DNA of 6,005 nt from Pseudomonadota bacterium (GCA_947474905.1 CANJKQ010000074.1:1-6005); one strand, 5' to 3'. Positions 1 through 5,689 are shown, counted from the stretch's first letter. Notes: generated by a model from the letters alone, not told the origin. Translations and numbers: made by a program.

Positions 1-774
1 ATTATGGCCGTCGATCGGGCCGACATAATAAAAGCCCAGTTCCTCAAACAAGGTGCCGCCCATCGCCATGCCGCGCGCGAATTCGTCGGTTTTCTTCAGC
101 CCCTCGGCAAGCGGGCGCGGCAGCCTTTTGGCGAGCTTCTTGGCGAGATCGCGCAGGCCGAGGAATTCGCGGCTGGAAACGATGCGCGACAGATAGGCCG
201 ACAAGCCGCCCACCGGCGGCGCGATCGACATGTCGTTATCATTGAGGATGACGACCAGCCGGTTGCCCGCCTGTTCGGCATTGTTCATCGCCTCATAGGC
301 CATGCCCGCCGACATTGAGCCGTCGCCGATGACGGCAATCCCCTTGCCGGGCTTGTCATTGAGCTTGTTGGCAATCGCGAAGCCCAGCGCCGCCGAAATC
401 GAGGTCGAGCTGTGCGCCGCGCCAAACGGATCATATTCGCTTTCGGCGCGCTTGGTGAAGCCCGACAGGCCACCGCCCTGGCGCAGCGTGCGGATGCGGT
501 CGCGCCGCCCGGTAATCACCTTGTGCGGATAGCATTGATGGCCAACGTCCCACACCAGCCGATCATCGGGGGTGTTGAAGACATAATGGATGGCAACCGT
601 CAGCTCGACCACGCCCAGGCCCGATCCCAGATGGCCGCCCGTCACGCCGACCGCCGAGATCACCTCCTGGCGCAGTTCGTCCGCGAGTTGAGGAAGCTGT
701 TCAGGCGCCAGCTTGCGCAGATCAGACGGCAATTTCACCTGATCGAGCAGTGGCGTGACAGGGTTGGACGACAT
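1..774 (-). CDS. dxs: 1-deoxy-D-xylulose-5-phosphate synthase, N-terminal part (runs off left edge)
   Basis: Dxs is a cytoplasmic thiamine-diphosphate enzyme. It condenses pyruvate with glyceraldehyde 3-phosphate to give DXP, the first step of the MEP isoprenoid pathway and a precursor for thiamine and pyridoxal. The 258 residues present cover much of the TPP-binding domain. Visible motifs are GGHLGSGLG (46-54, containing the conserved His), [11 protein letters not shown] (75-85), [13 protein letters not shown] (119-131), the TPP/Mg motif GDGSMSAGM (150-158) followed by NDNDMS (178-183), and [19 protein letters not shown] at the window edge. The family is about 640 aa, so roughly 40% is here. 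The catalytic Glu and the transketolase-like C-terminal domains lie outside. The ATG at 774 fits the usual N-terminus (short lead, then [18 protein letters not shown]). No good Shine-Dalgarno precedes it. Family assignment is very sure. Confidence 0.97.
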   Translation of the reverse strand, partial: MSSNPVTPLLDQVKLPSDLRKLAPEQLPQLADELRQEVISAVGVTGGHLGSGLGVVELTVAIHYVFNTPDDRLVWDVGHQCYPHKVITGRRDRIRTLRQGGGLSGFTKRAESEYDPFGAAHSSTSISAALGFAIANKLNDKPGKGIAVIGDGSMSAGMAYEAMNNAEQAGNRLVVILNDNDMSIAPPVGGLSAYLSRIVSSREFLGLRDLAKKLAKRLPRPLAEGLKKTDEFARGMAMGGTLFEELGFYYVGPIDGHN

Positions 775-892
775 GCACAATAATCCCAAGTTCAAGCGGC
801 GGCCCTTAGCCCATCATGACCGAAAGGGAAACAGCATGCGTTTCGCCATGCCCCGCTTTGGTATCAAGGGTGACTAAACGGCCACATCTGTT

Positions 893-927
893 GGGGTGGT
901 CGGCCCTGCAAAGCCCAGTGCCACCCC
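893..927. repeat. 7-bp inverted repeat in the dxs/rsmE divergent intergenic region
   Basis: GGGGTGG (893-899) and CCACCCC (921-927) are perfect reverse complements separated by 21 nt. They sit between the divergent starts of dxs (774) and rsmE (963). An operator or chance are both possible. Nothing else in 775-962 looks like a gene, and no rho-independent terminator is visible there. Confidence 0.3.
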
Positions 928-951
928 TGTTTATGCGGCGCGGAAAACCGC

Positions 952-957
952 TATAGC
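952..957 (+). promoter_or_regulatory. Candidate -10 box of the rsmE operon; possible leaderless start
   Basis: TATAGC matches 4 of 6 positions of the sigma-70 -10 consensus and ends 5 nt before the rsmE ATG at 963. The transcription start would then fall on or next to the start codon, giving a leaderless mRNA. This would agree with the lack of any Shine-Dalgarno-like sequence before the ATG. No good -35 is seen 16-18 nt upstream (only GTTTAT or TTTATG). The call rests on position and is weak. Confidence 0.3.
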
Positions 958-962
958 AAATC

Positions 963-1706
963 ATGCCCGCCACCCCCGCCTGGCCGCCGCAATCGACCCC
1001 GCGCCTGCTGGTGGCCGGGCCGCTACAGCCCGGATCGATCGCCATCGATGGGCCGCAGGCGCATTATTTGGTCAGCGTGATGCGGCTGAAGCCGGGCGAT
1101 CCGGTGAAATTGTTCGACAATGCGACCGGCGAATGGCTGGCGACGCTGGCATCGCCGGGCAAGCGCGACGCGACGCTGACCGTGGTCGAGCAACTGCGCG
1201 TGCGCGAGGCGGTGCCTGACCTGTGGCTCTGCGCCGCGCCGCTCAAGAAAGGGCGGATCGACTGGCTGGTTGAAAAAGCCTGCGAGCTGGGGGTCGATCG
1301 CGTCGTGCCGGTCATCACCCACCGCACCGTGGTCGATCGGCTCAATCTTGATCGGCTGACTGCGCATATGGTCGAGGCGGCCGAACAATGCGGGCGCACC
1401 GCCGTGCCTGCACTTGCCGAACCGGTGAAGCTTGGCGCGCTGCTGCGGGACTGGCCCGCCGAGCGCGCGCTGTTCTTTGCCGATGAAACGGGCGGTGCCC
1501 CTGCCGCCCAGGCGATGCAGGCCGCACCCGGCCCCGCCGCGATATTGATCGGCCCCGAAGGCGGCTTTGACGAGGACGAGCGGGCCGCCATCCGCGCTGT
1601 GCCCCAGGCCCGCGCCATCAGCCTTGGCCCCCGCATCCTGCGCGCCGACACTGCCGCTGCCGCCGCAATCGCCTTGTGGATGGCGGCGGCCGGGGATTGG
1701 CGATGA
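963..1706 (+). CDS. rsmE: 16S rRNA (uracil1498-N3)-methyltransferase RsmE
   Basis: RsmE is a SAM-dependent SPOUT-class enzyme that methylates N3 of U1498 in helix 44 of 16S rRNA, acting on the 30S subunit. The 247-aa product matches the family length. An N-terminal PUA-like RNA-binding domain spans about residues 13-80 (RLLVAGPL, QAHYLVSVMRLKPGD). The C-terminal SPOUT fold shows LKKGRIDWLVEKACELGV (94-111), EAAEQCGRTAVP (138-149) and the trefoil-knot SAM-site motifs LIGPEGGFDEDE (195-206) and LGPRILRADTAAAAAI (221-236). The ATG at 963 is the first start after an in-frame TAG at 954-956, so the N-terminus is well fixed unless a non-ATG start is used. No Shine-Dalgarno is visible. Its TGA overlaps the ATG of the next gene, marking it as first gene of a three-gene operon ending in gshA. 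Confidence 0.96.
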   Translation: MPATPAWPPQSTPRLLVAGPLQPGSIAIDGPQAHYLVSVMRLKPGDPVKLFDNATGEWLATLASPGKRDATLTVVEQLRVREAVPDLWLCAAPLKKGRIDWLVEKACELGVDRVVPVITHRTVVDRLNLDRLTAHMVEAAEQCGRTAVPALAEPVKLGALLRDWPAERALFFADETGGAPAAQAMQAAPGPAAILIGPEGGFDEDERAAIRAVPQARAISLGPRILRADTAAAAAIALWMAAAGDWR

Positions 1707-2266
1707 GCGGCCCGTGCCGCATCATGATCGTCGGCGCGCCGGGCAGCGGCAAATCGACGCTCGCCCGCCTGCTGGGGGAGCGGCTTGGCCTGCCCGTCTA
1801 TCATCTCGATCAGCTTTATCATCGCCCCGGCTGGACGCCGCCGCCGCCCGGCGAATTTGAGGCCGATGTCGCGCGCATCGCCGCCCTGCCCGCCTGGGTG
1901 ATTGACGGCAATTATTCGAGCGCTGCCGAGCCACGGCTGCGCGTCGCCGACCTGTTAATCCATGTCGATGTGTCGACCCTGATCCGGCTGACTCGCATCC
2001 TGCGCCGGATCGCGACTTATGCCGGTCGCGTCCGCCCTGACAGCGCGCCGGGCTGCCCCGAACGGCTCGATTGGGAATTTCTGGTCTATGCCTGGCGGTG
2101 GCAGCGCGATGTCGGCCCGCGCGTGCGCGCGGTGATGGCGAGCTTTACCGGCCCCGTCGTCACGCTGCGCACCGCTGCTGATCGAACCAGCCTGCTCGCT
2201 GCGCTGGGCGGGGATGGTGAGGCCCCTAGCGCGCCTGGCATCGCCTCGCTACATGGCGCGGCATGA
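1703..2266 (+). CDS. Small P-loop NTPase, adenylate-kinase-like ('topology modulation protein'/FlaR-type family)
   Basis: This 187-aa cytoplasmic protein belongs to the P-loop kinase-like family often annotated as 'DNA topology modulation protein' or 'AAA family ATPase'; its substrate is unknown. Seen in order: Walker A GAPGSGKST (11-19), LPVYHLDQLYHRPGW (30-44), WVIDGNYS (65-72) and RPDSAPGCPERLDWEFLVYAW (111-131), the family hallmark (RPD..GCPERLD.EFL). The C-terminal 18 residues are Gly/Ala/Pro-rich and probably disordered. The ATG at 1703 was chosen over one 27 nt upstream: it makes the 4-nt ATGA overlap with rsmE, has GGGGA 6 nt upstream, and leaves the Walker A at the expected place. 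Its own stop overlaps the gshA ATG by 4 nt. Nucleotide binding is well supported. A role tied to rsmE or gshA is only an inference from coupling. Confidence 0.88.
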   Translation: MSGPCRIMIVGAPGSGKSTLARLLGERLGLPVYHLDQLYHRPGWTPPPPGEFEADVARIAALPAWVIDGNYSSAAEPRLRVADLLIHVDVSTLIRLTRILRRIATYAGRVRPDSAPGCPERLDWEFLVYAWRWQRDVGPRVRAVMASFTGPVVTLRTAADRTSLLAALGGDGEAPSAPGIASLHGAA

Positions 2267-3636
2267 GCACGAAGACCGTAACGAATGATAAATCTGCGGT
2301 CATCGAGCACCGCAACCAGTTGCTGGCGGTCTTCGCCAAGGGCGAGAAACCTGCGGCGCGCTGGCGCATCGGCACCGAGCATGAAAAGTTCGTCTATCGG
2401 CTGAGCGATTACCGCGCGCCCGGCTATGCCGAGCCTGGCGGCATTCGCGACCTGCTGATGGGGCTCACGCGCTTTGGCTGGGAACCGGTGATGGAAGGCG
2501 GCAACGTCATCGCGCTGTCGGGCGCCGATGGCAGCGTCAGCCTGGAGCCTGCCGGGCAGCTCGAACTATCCGGTGCGCCGCTCGACAATCTCCATCAGAC
2601 GTGCGCCGAGACGGGGCGGCATCTGGAACAGGTGTTGACGGTGGGGAAGGAACTCGGCCTGGGTTATCTCGGCCTTGGTCTTTGGCCTGACAAGACGCGG
2701 GCCGATCTGCCGATCATGCCCAAGGGTCGCTACGCCATCATGCTCAACCACATGCCGCGCGTGGGCAGCATGGGGCTCGACATGATGCTGCGCACATGTA
2801 CCATTCAGGTTAATCTGGACTATAGTTCAGAGGCCGATATGGTTCAGAAGTTCCGCGTTGGCCTGGCGCTACAGCCGCTTGCAACCGCCTTGTTCGCCAA
2901 TTCGCCGTTCCTTGAAGGAAAGCCCAACGGGTTTCTCAGCTATCGCAGCCATATCTGGTCGGATACCGATCCGGCACGCACCGGCATGCTGCCCTTCGTG
3001 TTCGAAGACGGCTTTGGCTATGAGCGCTATGCCGATTACGCGCTCAATGTGCCGATGTATTTTGTTTATCGCAACGGGCGGTACATCGACGCTGCTGGGC
3101 TCAGCTTCCGCGATTTCCTGAACGGCGAATTGTCGGTCCTGCCCGGCGAAAAGCCGACGGTCGAGGATTGGAATGATCATCTGTCGACCGCCTTCCCCGA
3201 AGTGCGGCTGAAGTCGTTCCTTGAAATGCGCGGCGCGGATGGTGGGCCGTGGAACCGTATCTGCGCCCTGCCCGCTTTCTGGGTGGGCCTGATCTACAGC
3301 CAGGCGTCGCTCGATGCGGCATGGGATGTCGTCAAGCACTGGACGATGGAAGAGCGGGAGGCGCTGCGTGCCTCGGTGCCCAGGCTGGGGCTGGATGCGC
3401 CGATCGCGGGTGGGCGGCGGCTGCGCGACATTGCCGGCGACGTGCTCGATATCGCGCACGCCGGCCTTGCCGACCGCGCCCGCACGGACGCCGGGGGCAG
3501 CAACGAAACCGGCTTTCTCGATCCGCTGCGCGACATCGTGCGCTCGGGTAAAACCCCGGCGGAATTGCTGCTGGAACGCTATCACGGCGCCTGGGGCGGC
3601 GATGTCAGCCGGATTTACGAGGAAATGCGGTTTTAG
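2263..3636 (+). CDS. gshA: Glutamate-cysteine ligase, plant/alphaproteobacterial type
   Basis: This enzyme catalyses ATP-dependent formation of gamma-glutamylcysteine, the first and usually limiting step of glutathione synthesis, in the cytoplasm. The 457 residues are full length for the plant-like GCS2 class. Conserved blocks include GTEHEKF (37-43), EGGNVIAL (78-85), SLEPAGQLELSG (93-104), MPKGRYAIM (152-160), RTCTIQVNLDYSSEADM (177-193), LFANSPFLEGKPNGFLSYRSHIW (210-232), DTDPARTGMLPFVF (234-247), FPEVRLKSFLEMRGADGGPW (311-330) and CALPAFWVGL (333-342). Many blocks are nearly identical to plant GSH1. Cys114 and Cys333 align with the plant regulatory pair called CC2, while the CC1 positions are Ala277 and Val292. 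The ATG overlaps the upstream stop (ATGA) and has only a weak Shine-Dalgarno, so translation is probably coupled. It is the last gene of the operon. No clear rho-independent terminator follows. Confidence 0.97.
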   Translation: MSTKTVTNDKSAVIEHRNQLLAVFAKGEKPAARWRIGTEHEKFVYRLSDYRAPGYAEPGGIRDLLMGLTRFGWEPVMEGGNVIALSGADGSVSLEPAGQLELSGAPLDNLHQTCAETGRHLEQVLTVGKELGLGYLGLGLWPDKTRADLPIMPKGRYAIMLNHMPRVGSMGLDMMLRTCTIQVNLDYSSEADMVQKFRVGLALQPLATALFANSPFLEGKPNGFLSYRSHIWSDTDPARTGMLPFVFEDGFGYERYADYALNVPMYFVYRNGRYIDAAGLSFRDFLNGELSVLPGEKPTVEDWNDHLSTAFPEVRLKSFLEMRGADGGPWNRICALPAFWVGLIYSQASLDAAWDVVKHWTMEEREALRASVPRLGLDAPIAGGRRLRDIAGDVLDIAHAGLADRARTDAGGSNETGFLDPLRDIVRSGKTPAELLLERYHGAWGGDVSRIYEEMRF

Positions 3637-3781
3637 GGCCGGGCCAAACCCTCCAACGCCTGTCCTACCGCACGCCCTCAGGCTAGGCTTGCGCCCGCTC
3701 TTTCCCAGCGTCGGCACCCTGGTTCAGGGATTGGACCTGGGCGCTCGCCCCGCGCTGGTGCGCAAAAACCGCTTGGTCAGT

Positions 3782-3803
3782 GCGAACATTAGGGAACATT
3801 CGC
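3782..3803. repeat. Two GAACATT repeats at 10-bp spacing between convergent genes
   Basis: GAACATT occurs at 3784-3790 and 3794-3800, a direct repeat of period 10. The block is bounded by the inverted pair GCGAA (3782-3786) and TTCGC (3799-3803). It resembles the alphaproteobacterial LexA box (GTTC-N7-GTTC on the opposite strand) but has a 6-nt spacer, not 7. It lies in the 183-bp gap between the ends of gshA and the MAPEG gene, where a promoter operator has no obvious target. It may be a degenerate SOS-like box, a dispersed repeat or chance. The rest of this gap shows only a weak CCCTG/CAGGG hairpin at 3717-3729 with no T-run. Confidence 0.4.
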
Positions 3804-3819
3804 GGACACCACCGCCCCC

Positions 3820-4224
3820 TCAGTGGCTCATTGTCCCCAGCACGGATGCCGCCAGCCACAGCGCCATCGCCAGCAGGATCGTCAGCGTGGCGACAATGCC
3901 GACCGATCGCGGCCAGGTCGGCGGGCCAGGGGGCGCGAACAGGCCGATGGCGTTGAGCAGGCGCGACGCGACAAACGCGGCCGCAAGGCCCCCGAGCAGC
4001 GCCTGATTGACGCCGCTTGCTTCCAAAAGGCCGGTGAGCGTGATGCCAATCGGCATATATTCGGCAAGGTTGCCATGGGCGCGAATGGCCGCGGTCAAGG
4101 GCTGTTGCCCCGCATCGCCAAATGCCGCGCCATAGCGCAGACGCAGCGAAATCGTTGCGGTGGCCAGCGCGACCAGCAACAGCGCGAGCGCGGCCGCCAT
4201 CAAGGCGGTGATGTAAAGATGCAT
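3820..4224 (-). CDS. MAPEG-family integral membrane protein
   Basis: This 134-aa inner-membrane protein belongs to the MAPEG superfamily (membrane-associated proteins in eicosanoid and glutathione metabolism); bacterial members of this short type are often annotated YecN-like and have no firm function. Four hydrophobic segments are visible at about residues 4-24, 54-69, 75-95 and 108-131, the expected four-helix topology. The signature RAHGNLAEYMPIGI (48-61) is the conserved R.H.N..E motif, whose residues in characterised members contact glutathione. ASRLLNAIGL (86-95) matches the second conserved region. The ATG at 4224 is preceded by GGAGGA 6 nt upstream, the best ribosome site in the window, which excludes the longer in-frame extension to 4293. 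It converges on gshA, which makes a glutathione precursor. Catalytic activity is not proven by sequence. Confidence 0.9.
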   Translation of the reverse strand: MHLYITALMAAALALLLVALATATISLRLRYGAAFGDAGQQPLTAAIRAHGNLAEYMPIGITLTGLLEASGVNQALLGGLAAAFVASRLLNAIGLFAPPGPPTWPRSVGIVATLTILLAMALWLAASVLGTMSH

Positions 4225-4230
4225 TGGGCG

Positions 4231-4238
4231 TCCTCCCT
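4231..4238 (-). promoter_or_regulatory. Strong ribosome binding site of the MAPEG gene
   Basis: On the minus strand the sequence reads AGGGAGGA, ending 6 nt before the ATG at 4224. It is the strongest Shine-Dalgarno in the window and fixes this start against an upstream in-frame candidate at 4293. Confidence 0.8.
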
Positions 4239-4250
4239 TTATGGAAAGGC

Positions 4251-4279
4251 AGGCTAGTGGGCGCAGCTGGTCCGGGCAA
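4251..4279 (-). promoter_or_regulatory. Candidate promoter of the MAPEG gene
   Basis: On the minus strand, TTGCCC (4279-4274, -35-like, 4/6) and TAGCCT (4256-4251, -10-like, 3/6) are separated by 17 nt. Transcription would start roughly 20 nt before the ATG. The match is modest. It would give this gene its own transcription, independent of the Sel1-like gene 148 bp upstream. Confidence 0.25.
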
Positions 4280-4284
4280 CCAGC
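4266..4284. repeat. Small perfect hairpin upstream of the MAPEG gene
   Basis: GCTGGT (4266-4271) and ACCAGC (4279-4284) form a perfect 6-bp stem with a 7-nt loop. It overlaps the candidate -35 of the MAPEG promoter. No T-run follows on either strand, so a classical terminator is unlikely. It could be an operator or chance. Confidence 0.35.
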
Positions 4285-4313
4285 CGGTACCAATCAAACC
4301 GTCCCCCCTGCGC

Positions 4314-4358
4314 AAGCCGGGGTTTCGAGCTGCAAACGACCCCGGCTTTCGCTGGGGT
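4314..4358. repeat. REP-like palindromic element with competing stems
   Basis: AAGCCGGGGT (4314-4323) and ACCCCGGCTT (4339-4348) are a perfect 10-bp inverted repeat with a 15-nt loop. The right arm also pairs with the next sequence: ACCCCGGC (4339-4346), TTTC loop, GCTGGGGT (4351-4358), with one mismatch. The core (CCCCGGC, TTTCGC, GGGG) resembles the dispersed extragenic palindromes abundant in Sphingomonadales, Caulobacter and Xanthomonas genomes. It sits between two minus-strand genes, after the stop of the Sel1-like gene at 4373. Without a T-run it is not a standard terminator, but it could stabilise the mRNA 3' end or attenuate read-through. Confidence 0.7.
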
Positions 4359-4372
4359 GACCGAGGGTCTGG

Positions 4373-4669
4373 TCAGGCCGCTCGCGCGCTCGTCATCTGC
4401 AGAAAGGCGCGCGCCTGGCGCTGCGCCTCGGCGATTTCGCGCGCGGTCATGTCTTCGGCAATGTCGGCGCGGCATTGTTGCGCTGCCTCGCTGCCCCATA
4501 CCGCCGCCAGATTGAACCATTTATGTGCCTCGATCAGGTCGATATCGACCCCGCCTGCGCCCGTCGAATAAACGATGCCCAGGTCATAACAGGCATTCAA
4601 ATCACCGCGCGCCGCATCCGCAATCCGGCTTTCAATCAGGAACGTCGCGCTCTTCAGGCTGTTTGCCAT
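4373..4669 (-). CDS. Small Sel1-like repeat protein
   Basis: This 98-aa cytoplasmic protein has no signal peptide or membrane segment. Residues about 20-56 (ARGDLNACYDLGIVYSTG, then EAHKWFNLAA) fit a Sel1/TPR-like helical hairpin, and REIAEAQRQARAFL (77-90) is the capping helix typical of Sel1-containing proteins. Such repeats usually mediate protein-protein contacts. With barely more than one repeat the protein is unusually short, and no partner can be named. Similar short proteins beginning MANSLK with the same layout occur in sphingomonads, as far as I recall. I chose the ATG at 4669, which has AAGGGG 9 nt upstream; an in-frame TTG at 4678 directly abuts that sequence and is less likely. 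It lies 75 bp downstream of panC on the same strand. Function unknown. Confidence 0.82.
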   Translation of the reverse strand: MANSLKSATFLIESRIADAARGDLNACYDLGIVYSTGAGGVDIDLIEAHKWFNLAAVWGSEAAQQCRADIAEDMTAREIAEAQRQARAFLQMTSARAA

Positions 4670-4731
4670 CTCCGCCAACCCCTTTTTGCCCCATCTGGCA
4701 CGTCGGGTTTTGGCGAATAGGGTCTCTACAA

Positions 4732-4750
4732 ATGGTTAACGCCATTAACC
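4732..4750. promoter_or_regulatory. GGTTAA/TTAACC palindrome with CtrA-like half-site upstream of the Sel1-like gene
   Basis: GGTTAA (4734-4739) and TTAACC (4745-4750) are inverted repeats with a 5-nt spacer, overlapping the panC stop codon. On the minus strand, pointing toward the Sel1-like gene, 4739-4732 reads TTAACCAT, the half-site form reported for alphaproteobacterial CtrA. The two TTAA units are 5 nt apart, not the 7 of a full CtrA box. This AT-rich island in very GC-rich DNA is the most likely place for regulation of the Sel1-like gene, about 65 bp before its start. Identity of the regulator is speculative. Confidence 0.35.
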
Positions 4751-5599
4751 CTGATTGGTAATTTCAACCGCGAGATTGTCGATCAACCGTGTCGAGCCGA
4801 TCCGCGCGGCGGCGAGCAGGCGGGCAGGGCCGTCCGGGCGATCGATCGGCACCAGGCTGTCCGCATCGACCAGGGCGACATAATCGACCGTGTCAAACCC
4901 CGCCGCCAGCAAGGCGGCGACCGCATCGCCAAGCGCCTTGTCCACCGCCGCCCCCTTGGCAATGGCGCGCGCGGTTAGCCCCAGCGTGCGGGGCAGCGCG
5001 ACCGCCTGTATCCGCTGCTCGGGCAGCAAATAGGCGTTGCGCGAGGAGAGCGCGAGCCCGTCATCGTCGCGCTCGGTCGGCACGCCGACAATCTCGATCG
5101 CGAAATCGAGATCGATGACGAGGCGGCGGATGACCGCGAGCTGCTGAAAATCCTTTTCGCCAAACAGCGCAATGTCGGGCCGCACCTGGTTGAACAGCTT
5201 GGCCACCACCGTGGCGACGCCATCGAAATGGCCGGGCCGGGCCGCGCCGTCGAGCCCATCGGAAACCCCTGAAACCGAAATATTGGTCGCGAATCCCGCC
5301 GGATACATTTCTTCGACGCCAGGCATCCACAACAGGTCGCAGCCCGCTTCGCTCAACATCTGGCTGTCGCTCGCCTCGCGACGCGGATAGCGATCCAGAT
5401 CCTCGCCTGCGCCGAATTGCTTGGGATTGACAAAGATGGAGGCGATGACGCGATCAGCGCGTTTGCGCGCCTCGGTCACCAGCGCGATATGACCGGCGTG
5501 GAGCGCACCCATCGTCGGCACCAGCGCGATCCGCTGGCTGGTCCGCCGGAAACCGGCAATCGCCTCGCGCAAAGGGGCCAGCTGACGGATGGTTTGCAC
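4745..5599 (-). CDS. panC: Pantoate-beta-alanine ligase (pantothenate synthetase)
   Basis: PanC makes pantothenate from pantoate, beta-alanine and ATP through a pantoyl-adenylate intermediate, the last step of vitamin B5 synthesis feeding CoA. It is cytoplasmic and normally a dimer. The 284 residues match family length. Motifs seen: [11 protein letters not shown] (27-37) with the HxGH nucleotidyl-transferase signature at 34-37, [10 protein letters not shown] (54-63), [15 protein letters not shown] (123-137), FGEKDFQQL (146-154, with the conserved Lys149) and [12 protein letters not shown] (180-191, Ser and Arg of the second ATP-binding signature). The start is a GTG at 5599: it places VPTMG at the same distance from the N-terminus as in other PanC proteins, and GAAGGG lies 9 nt upstream. 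It is divergent from the MipZ-type gene. panB is not in the window. Confidence 0.97.
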   Translation of the reverse strand: MQTIRQLAPLREAIAGFRRTSQRIALVPTMGALHAGHIALVTEARKRADRVIASIFVNPKQFGAGEDLDRYPRREASDSQMLSEAGCDLLWMPGVEEMYPAGFATNISVSGVSDGLDGAARPGHFDGVATVVAKLFNQVRPDIALFGEKDFQQLAVIRRLVIDLDFAIEIVGVPTERDDDGLALSSRNAYLLPEQRIQAVALPRTLGLTARAIAKGAAVDKALGDAVAALLAAGFDTVDYVALVDADSLVPIDRPDGPARLLAAARIGSTRLIDNLAVEITNQG

Positions 5600-5647
5600 G
5601 GATTAAGGCCCTTCGGTAAGGACGGCGCGATACACGCCGGGGGCGCC

Positions 5648-5676
5648 TTTTAATGGGCGCGGTCGCCGGGGATCAA
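5648..5676 (-). promoter_or_regulatory. Candidate panC promoter
   Basis: On the minus strand, TTGATC (5676-5671, 4/6 match to -35) and TTAAAA (5653-5648, 3/6 match to -10) are exactly 17 nt apart. The leader to the GTG at 5599 would be about 40 nt. It lies in the 94-bp gap shared with the divergent mipZ-like gene, so any regulator binding here could affect both. Confidence 0.35.
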
Positions 5677-5678
5677 CT

Positions 5679-5689
5679 AGGGATAGAAT
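5679..5689 (+). promoter_or_regulatory. Start-deciding upstream sequence of the MipZ-type gene
   Basis: AGGGA (5679-5683) is a plausible Shine-Dalgarno 10 nt before the TTG at 5694. The overlapping TAGAAT (5684-5689) matches 5 of 6 positions of a -10 box, but no good -35 is seen and it would put transcription start at the start codon itself. The two readings exclude each other; I favour the ribosome site. Confidence 0.35.

Noticed and set aside
4..318. Plus-strand frame opposite dxs
   Set aside because: The minus strand encodes unbroken Dxs through the window edge.
933..956. Small upstream frame (7 codons) before rsmE as a regulatory leader peptide
   Set aside because: No ribosome site, and it would lie upstream of the likely transcription start.
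806..1045. Minus-strand 79-codon frame in the dxs/rsmE gap
   Set aside because: Overlaps rsmE, lacks a ribosome site and has no recognisable sequence.
1064..1822. Long minus-strand open frame (252 codons) antisense to rsmE
   Set aside because: Ser/Ala/Arg-rich shadow of the well-supported rsmE and kinase-like genes; no recognisable motif and typical of GC-rich DNA.
2869..3717. Long minus-strand open frame (282 codons) antisense to gshA
   Set aside because: Lies wholly opposite conserved gshA codons; the protein shows no family motif.
3314..4006. Plus-strand open frame bridging the gshA 3' end, the gap and the MAPEG gene
   Set aside because: Overlaps two confident genes in other frames; Arg/Pro-rich with no motif.
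3683..4315. Minus-strand 210-codon frame covering the MAPEG gene in another phase
   Set aside because: No hydrophobic segments or motifs; the MAPEG frame with its strong ribosome site explains the region.
4736..4748. Full CtrA box TTAA-N7-TTAA
   Set aside because: The spacer is 5 nt, not 7; only the half-site TTAACCAT is kept as a possibility.
5624..5651. GGCGC...GCGCC followed by TTTT as a terminator on the plus strand
   Set aside because: Only a 5-bp stem with a 14-nt loop, and no plus-strand gene upstream needs it; the T-run is better read as part of the panC promoter.
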